A program made the translations under genes and the position numbers. Positions 15,265-22,168 of a stretch of 64,000 bases of DNA are shown piece by piece. The DNA is taken from NCBI GenBank assembly GCA_964512305.1, contig CAZEIW010000026.1:1-64000 (forward strand). Reading direction: 5' to 3'. Source of the stretch: CAZEIW01 sp964512305 (GTDB lineage: Bacteria; Pseudomonadota; Gammaproteobacteria; Burkholderiales; Burkholderiaceae_F). Position 1 is the stretch's first letter, and each line of letters starts with the position of its first letter. The notes beneath the pieces are model-generated. The model did not search any database, was not told the origin of the DNA, and saw nothing but the letters and a program-made list of their open reading frames with translations.

Positions 15265-18200
15265 TTACTGCGCGAACAGCGACACCCTCAGTTCCTCGAG
15301 CAGCCAGCGGAACTCCTGCAGCCGCGGATCGGCGACGCCTTTGCGCGCCGCCGTCTCGCGCAGCCACGGCGTCTGCAGCGCCGCCAGCTCGGCCTGACGG
15401 CCCTGATCGCGGGCCGGATCCGCCTTCAGCTTGTCCAGGCGCATCGCGATCGCTTTGAGGTAGCGCGGGTAGTGCGCAAGCTGGGCCGGCGGCGTGTCGA
15501 CCAGGAAGTTGCGGGCGAACAGGCGCCCGAGCTGCTGCTCGATGTCGGCGGCCGCCGCCGCGAAGCCGCGGTGCGCGGCGAGCTTCTTCGGCAGCGCCGC
15601 CGCCTCCTGCGCGATCAGCGCCGCCAGCCGCGCGACCTCCTGCGCGATCAGGCTCAGCCGCCCGCGAGCCTCGTCCTTGCGCGCGACGAATCCGGCGCGA
15701 TCGTGCGGCCAGGGCTCGCCCAGGCAGGCGCGGTCGAGCGCCGCGGCGATGACCTGCTCGCGCAGGGCCTCGAAGCCGGGCCAGGCGGCGGCGAGCGCGG
15801 GAACCGTCGACGCCTGCATCTGCGCGGTCTGCAACGATGCCAGCGATTTCTCCAGGAACTTGATCTGCTCGCGCAGCTGCAACCGGAAGAGGCGGCGCAG
15901 GCCGTCGCGATGCGCGGCGCGCGCCTGCGCCGGGTCGTCGAACACCTCCAACGCGCAGCGGTCTCCCTGGTCGACCACCGCGGGGTGGCCGATCAGCGTC
16001 TGGCCGCCGCGCCGGATCTCCATGATCTGCGGCAGTTCCCCGAAGTCCCAGTCGACGATCGCTTCCTGCAGCGCGGGCTCGGCCGCGCGGTCCTGCAGCG
16101 CCAACGACTGGAACGACTTCTGCGCCTCGCCGCCGAGCTCGGCGCGCAGCGCGGCCAGATTGCGGCCCATCGCCAGCTGCCGGCCGCCGTCGTCGATGAC
16201 CTTGAAATTCATCGTCAGGTGGGCCGGCAGCGTCTCGAGCTTGAAATCGGACGGCGTGCAGGCGACCTGCGTGCGATCCCGGATGTCGGCGATCAGCGCC
16301 TCGACCAGCCCGCCCGGCGGGGCCGTTTCTTCCGGCGCGATCGACGCGCCATGGCGCTCGACGAAGCCGCCCGCGTACTCGGGCAGCGGCACGCAGGCGC
16401 GCCTGAGCTTCTGCGGCAGCGACTTCAGCAGCAGGTGCACCTTCTCCTTCAGCATGCCCGCCACCAGCCACTCGCAGCGCTGCGCGTCGACCTGGTTCAG
16501 CGCATAGAGCGGCACGGTCAGCGTGACGCCGTCGCGCGCCGCCCCGGGCTCGAAGTGATAGGAAAGCGCCATGGTCACGCCGCGCATCGCGAGCTGCTTC
16601 GGGAACTGCTCGCTGGTGGCGCCCGCGGCCTCGTGGCGCATCAGCTCGTCGCGCGACAGGAACAGCAGCTTCGCGCGCTCGCGCTCGGCCTCGCCGCGCC
16701 AGCGTTCGAATCCGGCGCCGTTGCACACGTCGGCCGGGACCAGCCGGTCGTAGAACGCGAAGATCAGCTCGTCGTCGACCAGGACGTCGGGGCGCCGCGT
16801 CTTGTGCTCGAGCTCGCGGATCTCGCGCACGAGGCGCTGGTTGTGCTGGAAGAACGGGGCGCGCGTGTCGTATTCGCCGCCGACCAGCGCTTCGCGCAGG
16901 AAGATCTCTCGCGCCCGCGCCGGGTCGAGCGGGCCGAAATGCACGCGACGCTGCTGGTAGACCGGCAGGCCGTACAGCGTGGCCCGCTCGAACGCGACGA
17001 CCTGCGCCGGGCGCTTCTCCCAGTGCGGATCGCCGTGGCTTTTCTTGAGCAGATGCCCTGCCACGCGCTCGACACAGGCCGGCTCGACGCTGGCCACGGT
17101 GCGCGCGAACAGGCGCGAGGTCTCGACCAGCTCGGCCGCCACGATCCAGCGGCCCGCCTTGCGCGCCAGCGGCGACCCGGGCCAGACATGGAACTTGATG
17201 CCTCGCGCGCCCAGGAACGGCGGCTCGCGCCGGTCGGCCGGGTCGGCCTCGCCGGACTTGCACCCGATGTTGCCCAGCAGGCCCGTCAGCAGCGCCAGGT
17301 GCAGCTGCTCGTAGGTCGCCTCGGCCGCGTTGACGCGCCAGCCGTGCTCGGCCACGATCTGGTGCAGCTGAGAGTGCACGTCGATCCATTCGCGCACCCG
17401 GCGCGGGCTGATGTATTCGGCCTTGAGTTCGTCGGCCAGCCTGCGGTTGGACTTCTTGTGCTCGATCCGCTCCTGCAGCGCCCGCCACAATCGCAGGTAG
17501 CCGACGAAGTCCGACTTCTCGTCGGCGAAGCGGCGGTGCGCGCGGTCCGCGCCATCCTGCGCGGCGAGCGGGCGCTCGCGCGGATCCTGGACCGACAGCG
17601 CGGCCGCGAGGACCTGCATTTCGCGCAGGCACTGGTGTTCGCGCGCCGCGAGCAGCATGCGGCCGACGCGCGGGTCGACCGGCAGTGCGGCCAGTTCGCG
17701 GCCGATCGCCGTGAGCTCGTTGCGATCGTCGACTGCATTGAGCTCCGCCAGCAGCTGGTAGCCGTCGGCGATCGCGCGCGCCGGCGGCGCCTCGAGGAAC
17801 GGGAATTCGGCCGGATCGCCGAGGCTGAGCGATTTCATGCGCAGGATCACGGCCGCCAGCGATGAGCGGAGGATCTCGGGGTCGGTGAAGGGCGGCCGCC
17901 GCTCGAAATCCGCCTCGTCGAACAGGCGCACGCAGACGCCCGCGGCGACGCGCCCGCAACGGCCGGCGCGCTGGTTGGCCGCCGCCTGCGAGACCGGCTC
18001 GATGCGCAGCTGCTCGACCTTGTTGCGGTAGCTGTAGCGCTTGACGCGGGCCAGCCCGGTGTCGACGACGAAGCGGACCCCCGGTACCGTGAGCGAGGTC
18101 TCGGCGATGTTGGTCGCCAGCACGATCCTGCGCCCTCCGCCGGGCTTGAAGACGCGCTCCTGCTCGGACGCCGACAGCCGCGCGTACAGCGGCAGGATCT

Positions 18201-19071
18201 CGGTCGCCGGCGGATGATGCTTGCGCAGCGCTTCGGCGGTCTCGCGGATCTCGCGTTCGCCGGGCAGGAACACGAGCACGTCGCCGCGCTCGCCGGCCGC
18301 CAGCTCGTCGACCGCGTCGATCACCGCGTCGGCGAGCGACTTGCGCTCGAGCGCCCGCGGCACCGGGGAACCGCCGGCCGGGGCGGCGCGCGCGGCGCCC
18401 CGCGCATCGGAGTCCGCGTCGTCGAACGGCCGGTAGCGGATCTCCACCGGATACAGGCGCCCCGACACGTTGATCACCGGGGCGGGCTGCGCATCGGACC
18501 CGAAGTGTCGGGCGAAGCGCTCGGCGTCGATGGTCGCCGAGGTCACGATCAGCTTCAAGTCCGGCCGGCGCGGCAGCAGCTGCTTCAGGTAGCCCAGCAG
18601 GAAGTCGATGTTCAGGCTGCGTTCGTGCGCCTCGTCGATGATGATCGTGTCGTACGCGAAGAGCAGCGGATCGGACTGCGTCTCGGCCAGCAGGATGCCG
18701 TCGGTCATCAGCTTGATCGAAGCGCCGCGGCGGGTCTGGTCCGAGAAACGCACCTTGTAGCCGACCACCTCGCCGGGCGGCGTGTTGAGCTCCTGCGCGA
18801 TCCGGTGCGCGATGCTCGATGCCGCCACTCGCCGCGGCTGCGTGTGGCCGATCAGCTTGTCGTGGCCGCGGCCGAGCGCGAGGCAGATCTTCGGCAGCTG
18901 CGTGGTCTTGCCCGAGCCGGTCTCGCCGCAAACGATCAGCACCGGGTGCGCCTCGATCGCGCGCGCGATGACCTCGCGCTGGCCGCTGACCGGCAGCTCG
19001 GGGGGAAAGGCGATCGCGGCCGCAGGCACCCGCGAAGGACGCCCGGGAAGCGTGAGCGAAGAAGTTTGCAC
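15265..19071 (-). CDS. hrpA: ATP-dependent RNA helicase HrpA (DEAH-box), C-terminally shortened
   Basis: The 1268-residue DEAH-box RNA helicase rescues stalled ribosomes and unwinds RNA in the cytoplasm. The motifs are complete: GETGSGKT (49-56), DEAH (146-149), SAT (178-180) and QRAGRCGR in the second RecA domain. The HA2/OB region and the large family-specific C-terminal domain follow. No ATG occurs before the Walker A motif, so I chose GTG 19071, which gives the shortest complete domain. The protein ends at SLFAQ because of a TAA; 21 further in-frame codons look like the missing tail. It is transcribed divergently from argA, sharing a 45-bp gap. Confidence 0.93.
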   Translation of the reverse strand: MQTSSLTLPGRPSRVPAAAIAFPPELPVSGQREVIARAIEAHPVLIVCGETGSGKTTQLPKICLALGRGHDKLIGHTQPRRVAASSIAHRIAQELNTPPGEVVGYKVRFSDQTRRGASIKLMTDGILLAETQSDPLLFAYDTIIIDEAHERSLNIDFLLGYLKQLLPRRPDLKLIVTSATIDAERFARHFGSDAQPAPVINVSGRLYPVEIRYRPFDDADSDARGAARAAPAGGSPVPRALERKSLADAVIDAVDELAAGERGDVLVFLPGEREIRETAEALRKHHPPATEILPLYARLSASEQERVFKPGGGRRIVLATNIAETSLTVPGVRFVVDTGLARVKRYSYRNKVEQLRIEPVSQAAANQRAGRCGRVAAGVCVRLFDEADFERRPPFTDPEILRSSLAAVILRMKSLSLGDPAEFPFLEAPPARAIADGYQLLAELNAVDDRNELTAIGRELAALPVDPRVGRMLLAAREHQCLREMQVLAAALSVQDPRERPLAAQDGADRAHRRFADEKSDFVGYLRLWRALQERIEHKKSNRRLADELKAEYISPRRVREWIDVHSQLHQIVAEHGWRVNAAEATYEQLHLALLTGLLGNIGCKSGEADPADRREPPFLGARGIKFHVWPGSPLARKAGRWIVAAELVETSRLFARTVASVEPACVERVAGHLLKKSHGDPHWEKRPAQVVAFERATLYGLPVYQQRRVHFGPLDPARAREIFLREALVGGEYDTRAPFFQHNQRLVREIRELEHKTRRPDVLVDDELIFAFYDRLVPADVCNGAGFERWRGEAERERAKLLFLSRDELMRHEAAGATSEQFPKQLAMRGVTMALSYHFEPGAARDGVTLTVPLYALNQVDAQRCEWLVAGMLKEKVHLLLKSLPQKLRRACVPLPEYAGGFVERHGASIAPEETAPPGGLVEALIADIRDRTQVACTPSDFKLETLPAHLTMNFKVIDDGGRQLAMGRNLAALRAELGGEAQKSFQSLALQDRAAEPALQEAIVDWDFGELPQIMEIRRGGQTLIGHPAVVDQGDRCALEVFDDPAQARAAHRDGLRRLFRLQLREQIKFLEKSLASLQTAQMQASTVPALAAAWPGFEALREQVIAAALDRACLGEPWPHDRAGFVARKDEARGRLSLIAQEVARLAALIAQEAAALPKKLAAHRGFAAAAADIEQQLGRLFARNFLVDTPPAQLAHYPRYLKAIAMRLDKLKADPARDQGRQAELAALQTPWLRETAARKGVADPRLQEFRWLLEELRVSLFAQ

Positions 19072-19100
19072 TTGGAAAATCAACGACTTGCGGCGGTGCG

Positions 19101-19110
19101 AAGTATACTT
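19101..19110. promoter_or_regulatory. palindromic -10 element AAGTATACTT between hrpA and argA
   Basis: The 10-bp palindrome contains TATACT on both strands (19104-19109 on plus, 19107-19102 on minus), so it can serve as the -10 element in both directions. On the plus strand the expected start of transcription falls at or one base before the argA GTG, implying a leaderless message. No convincing -35 hexamer is seen on either strand. Confidence 0.5.
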
Positions 19111-19116
19111 TTCGGC

Positions 19117-20466
19117 GTGAACGACCCCGCCGAAGCCGTAGTCCAAGCGCAGACCGACGCCTCGCAGGCGCAGTTCGTCGCGTGGCTGCGCGACGTTGCG
19201 CCCTATGTGCACGCGCACCGCGGGCGCACGTTCGTGATCGGCTTCGGCGGCGAGCTGATCGAGTCCGGACGGCTCGACGCGCTGGTGCACGACCTGTCGC
19301 TGCTGCAGGCGCTGGGCATCCGTCTCGTGCTGGTGCACGGCTCGCGCCCGCAGGTGCAGGCGCAGCTGCAGCTTCGCAAGCTGCAGGCGGCGTTCGCGAA
19401 GGGCATGCGGATCACCGACCGTGCCGCGCTCGAGTGCGTCAAGGAGGCCGCCGGCGGCATTCGCCTCGGCATCGAGGCGGCGTTTTCGCAGGGGCTTCCG
19501 AACACACCGATGGCCAACAGCCAGATCCGAGTGGCAAGCGGCAATTTCGTCGTCGCGCAGCCGGTCGGGATTCTCGACGGGGTCGATTTCCAGCATACCG
19601 GGCTGGTGCGCAAGATCGACGTCGAGGCAATCCGCGCCACGCTCGCCAACGATTCGCTGGTCCTGCTGTCGCCGCTGGGATTCTCGCCCACCGGCGAAGC
19701 CTTCAACCTGATGATGCAGGACGTGGCCTGCAGCGCCGCGATCGCGCTGAGGGCGCACAAGCTGGTCCTGATCGGCGAGGCCGACGGCGCGCGCGACCGG
19801 CGCGGCGACCTTTGCGCCGAGCTGTCGCCGGAAGAAGCGGAGCGGATGATCCAGGACGGCGCGGTGGGTCAGGCCGCCGCGGTCGACCTCGCCTACCTGG
19901 TCAGGGCCTGCCGCGGCGGCGTCGCGCGCGCGCACCTGGTTCCGATGCTGCTCGACGGCGGCCTGCTGCTCGAACTGTTCACGCACGGCGGCGTCGGCAC
20001 CATGGTGGCGACCGGCGACCTCGAATCGCTGCGCGAGGCCGGCGCCGACGACGTCGGAAGCGTGCTGCAGCTGATCGAGCCGCTCGAGGCCGACGGCACG
20101 CTGGTCAAGCGGCCGCGTGAGCTGATCGAGCGCGAGATCTCGCACTTCTCGGTGCTCGAGCACGACGGCGTGATCTTCGGCTGCGCAGCGCTGTATCCGT
20201 TCCGCGAGGCCGGCATGGGCGAGATGGCCTGCCTGACCGTGCACCCGAAGCATCGCGAAGGCGGCGACGGCGAGCGCCTGCTCAAGCGCATCGAGGCGCG
20301 CGCGCGCGCCGCGGGGCTGACACGGCTGTTCGTGCTGACCACGCGCACCGCGCACTGGTTCCTGAAGCGCGGCTTCACGATGGCCGCGGTCGAGGACCTG
20401 CCGGTCGGGCGGCAGCGGCTGTACAACTGGCAGCGGCGTTCGCAGATCCTCATCAAGACGATTTGA
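19117..20466 (+). CDS. argA: N-acetylglutamate synthase (amino-acid N-acetyltransferase)
   Basis: This 449-residue enzyme makes N-acetylglutamate from glutamate and acetyl-CoA, the first step of arginine synthesis. An N-terminal amino-acid-kinase-fold domain (about 35-290, starting HRGRTFVIGFGGEL) is followed by a GNAT acetyltransferase domain (about 310-449, with MACLTVHPKHREGGDGERLL as the acetyl-CoA-binding loop). The start is GTG 19117, matching the usual N-terminus about 18 residues before QAQFVAWLRDVAPYVHAHRG. No Shine-Dalgarno sequence precedes it and a -10 element lies only 7 bases upstream, so translation may be leaderless. yggX follows after 39 bases. Confidence 0.95.
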   Translation: MNDPAEAVVQAQTDASQAQFVAWLRDVAPYVHAHRGRTFVIGFGGELIESGRLDALVHDLSLLQALGIRLVLVHGSRPQVQAQLQLRKLQAAFAKGMRITDRAALECVKEAAGGIRLGIEAAFSQGLPNTPMANSQIRVASGNFVVAQPVGILDGVDFQHTGLVRKIDVEAIRATLANDSLVLLSPLGFSPTGEAFNLMMQDVACSAAIALRAHKLVLIGEADGARDRRGDLCAELSPEEAERMIQDGAVGQAAAVDLAYLVRACRGGVARAHLVPMLLDGGLLLELFTHGGVGTMVATGDLESLREAGADDVGSVLQLIEPLEADGTLVKRPRELIEREISHFSVLEHDGVIFGCAALYPFREAGMGEMACLTVHPKHREGGDGERLLKRIEARARAAGLTRLFVLTTRTAHWFLKRGFTMAAVEDLPVGRQRLYNWQRRSQILIKTI

Positions 20467-20505
20467 ACCCGATTGCGGGATTCCGAAAGGCGAAGGAACA
20501 CTGAC

Positions 20506-20778
20506 ATGGCACGCCTCGTAAAGTGCGTGAAGCTGGGACGCGAAGCCGAGGGTCTCGATTTCGCCCCGCTGCCGGGCGAGCTGGGCAAGCGGATCTTCGA
20601 CAGCGTGTCGAAGGAAGCCTGGGCCCAGTGGCAACGGCACCAGACGATGCTGGTGAACGAGAACCGGCTCAACCTTGCCGATCCGCGCGCCCGCAAGTAC
20701 CTGCTGACCCAGATGGAGCAGTATTTCTTCGGCGAAGGCGCCGATACGCCGGCCGGATACGTGCCGCCGAAGGGGTAG
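20506..20778 (+). CDS. yggX: oxidative-damage protection / Fe(II)-trafficking protein YggX
   Basis: The 90-residue protein protects Fe-S clusters and takes part in iron trafficking in the cytoplasm. It matches the family from end to end: VKCVKLGREAEGLDFAP near the N-terminus with the conserved Cys 7, then WAQWQRHQTMLVNENRLN and YFFGEG near the end. I chose ATG 20506 because AAGGA lies at a good distance upstream and family members begin MARxVxCxKL. It probably shares the argA transcript. Confidence 0.95.
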   Translation: MARLVKCVKLGREAEGLDFAPLPGELGKRIFDSVSKEAWAQWQRHQTMLVNENRLNLADPRARKYLLTQMEQYFFGEGADTPAGYVPPKG

Positions 20779-20808
20779 CGGCTCGCCGGCCGCGCCCGAA
20801 TCGGCGCC

Positions 20809-21435
20809 ATGCTCGAAACGGCCTTCAGCATCCTCGGCGCGCCGGTCACCTGGCTCGAGGTCGCGGCTTTCCTGCTCGCGCTCGGCTGCATCGTCTGCAA
20901 CGTGTACGAGATCCACTGGGGTTGGCCGCTTGCGATCGTCTCGAGCCTGCTTTACGCGTGGCTTTTCTTCGCCAACCGCCTGTATGGCGACGTTGCGGTC
21001 CAGGGGTTCTTCGTGGTCTCGTCGGCGTGGGGTTGGTGGGAGTGGCGCTTCGCGCGGCGCGCCGGCGGGCCCGCGGCGGCGCCGGGGCCTTTGCGGGTCT
21101 CCCGGCTGGGCCGGCGCCGCCGCTTTGCGCTGGCCGGCGCGTGGCTGCTCGCATGGCCCCTGCTCGGGGCGCTGCTGCAGCGGTATACCGACACCGACGT
21201 CGCCTACTACAACGCCTTCCCGACCGCCGGGAGCTTCCTTGGCCAGATCCTGATGGCGCTGAAGTTCGTCGAGTGCTGGCCGGTGTGGCTGGTCGTCAAC
21301 GTCACGGGGATGACGCTGTACGCCTTCAAGGACCTTTGGCTGACCTCGATGCTGTATGCGGTCTTCGCCGCGCTCGCCGTCGCCGGTTGGCGCCGCTGGC
21401 GCACGGCGCTCGCCCCCGCCGGGCCTGCGTCATGA
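20809..21435 (+). CDS. pnuC: PnuC-family vitamin transporter (possibly thiamine-type PnuT)
   Basis: PnuC proteins are SWEET-like channels with about seven membrane helices that import nicotinamide riboside, riboflavin or thiamine by facilitated diffusion coupled to intracellular phosphorylation. The 208-residue protein has the family segments NVYEIHWGWPLAIVSSLLYAW and the aromatic WGWWEW motif (74-79). Its stop overlaps the start of an NadR-type kinase gene (ATGA), and a TPP riboswitch begins right after that gene. The context suggests thiamine rather than nicotinamide riboside, as in PnuT systems. Substrate residues were not tested, so the gene symbol refers to the family. Confidence 0.85.
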   Translation: MLETAFSILGAPVTWLEVAAFLLALGCIVCNVYEIHWGWPLAIVSSLLYAWLFFANRLYGDVAVQGFFVVSSAWGWWEWRFARRAGGPAAAPGPLRVSRLGRRRRFALAGAWLLAWPLLGALLQRYTDTDVAYYNAFPTAGSFLGQILMALKFVECWPVWLVVNVTGMTLYAFKDLWLTSMLYAVFAALAVAGWRRWRTALAPAGPAS

Positions 21436-21965
21436 GCGTCGCCGTCCGCCGCATCGCGGTGATCGGCGCCGAGTGCGTCGGCAAGACCACGCTGTGCGAG
21501 CAGCTGGCGCACGAGCTGCCCGGCGACTGGATCCAGGAGTATCTGCGCGAGTTCTGTGTCGCGCGCGGCCGCACCCCGGCCGAATCCGAGCAGGCGCACA
21601 TCCTGCAAGTTCAGATCGAGCGCGAGGCCCAGGCCGAGGCGGCTGCCGCGGCACGCGGTCTTGGCTGGCTGCTGTGCGACTCGGCGCCGATCGTCACCGC
21701 GACGTACAGCATGCAGTACTTCGGCGATCGCAGCCTGCTCGACGCGGCGCTCGCCCATCACCGCCGCTATGACGCGACGCTGCTGCTGGCACCCGACCTG
21801 CCCTGGCATGCCGACGGCATCCTGCGCGACGGTCCGGGCGTGCGCGAGCGGTTCCATGCGCTGCTCGCCGGACGGCTCTCGGGCGCCGGAATCGGCGCGC
21901 ATTTGACGGCAGGCAAGGGGAAGGCGCGGCTGGCGAACGCGCGCGCCGCGCTCCGGTGCTTATAA
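21432..21965 (+). CDS. NadR-type AAA/P-loop kinase (vitamin kinase)
   Basis: The 177-residue protein corresponds to the C-terminal kinase domain of NadR, which phosphorylates nicotinamide riboside; stand-alone relatives next to PnuC-type channels trap the imported vitamin by phosphorylation. The Walker A motif GAECVGKT lies at 12-19, followed by EYLREF and LLCDSAP as the acceptor and Walker B-like segments. It lacks the NMN adenylyltransferase and HTH parts of full NadR. It overlaps the transporter gene by four bases, indicating translational coupling. The riboswitch next door makes thiamine a plausible substrate. The perfect -10 of the next transcript overlaps its stop codon. Confidence 0.82.
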   Translation: MSVAVRRIAVIGAECVGKTTLCEQLAHELPGDWIQEYLREFCVARGRTPAESEQAHILQVQIEREAQAEAAAAARGLGWLLCDSAPIVTATYSMQYFGDRSLLDAALAHHRRYDATLLLAPDLPWHADGILRDGPGVRERFHALLAGRLSGAGIGAHLTAGKGKARLANARAALRCL

Positions 21966-21966
21966 T
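21961..21966 (+). promoter_or_regulatory. -10 element of the riboswitch transcript
   Basis: TATAAT matches the consensus exactly and overlaps the stop codon of the kinase gene. Transcription would start about 21973, directly at the 5' side of the riboswitch P1 stem. No clear -35 hexamer was found. Confidence 0.6.
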
Positions 21967-21974
21967 TCCGCTTC

Positions 21975-22085
21975 AACGCTAGGGGTCCCGCAAAAATCCG
22001 CGGCAAATGTCGCGGTCCGGGCGACCGGACGGGTGAGAAAGACCCTTGGAACCTGATCAAGTTAACACTTGCGCAGGGAAGCGTT
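21975..22085 (+). promoter_or_regulatory. TPP (thi-box) riboswitch
   Basis: The RNA shows the conserved thi-box blocks in order: AGGGGTCCC near 21981-21989, GGGTGAGAAAGACCC (22031-22045), the pyrophosphate-sensing GGAACCTGATCAAGTTAACACTTGCG region (22048-22073) and GCAGGGAAGCG at the end. The closing P1 stem pairs AACGCT (21975-21980) with AGCGTT (22080-22085). An optional helix is formed by GTCGCGGTCCGG-type sequence in the variable arm. It precedes a TonB-dependent receptor gene, indicating repression of that gene when TPP is plentiful. Confidence 0.95.
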
Positions 22086-22143
22086 CAAGGCGGCGCAGCT
22101 CGTCCCAATCTCTTCGGGGCAACCCGTCCGCCATCGCTCCCCT

Positions 22144-22168
22144 GCCATCGGTGCGGAGGCACGATGGC
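22144..22168 (+). promoter_or_regulatory. start-codon-sequestering hairpin (riboswitch expression platform)
   Basis: GCCATCG (22144-22150) pairs perfectly with CGATGGC (22162-22168). The loop holds the Shine-Dalgarno GGAGG (22155-22159) and the 3' arm contains the ATG of the receptor gene. A second GCCATCG at 22130-22136 could pair with the same arm. This fits translational control by the upstream TPP aptamer. Confidence 0.6.

Noticed and set aside
15472..17865. Plus-strand open reading frame opposite hrpA
   Set aside because: Shadow of the helicase gene with the typical Arg/Leu/Gln bias of antisense frames in this genome.
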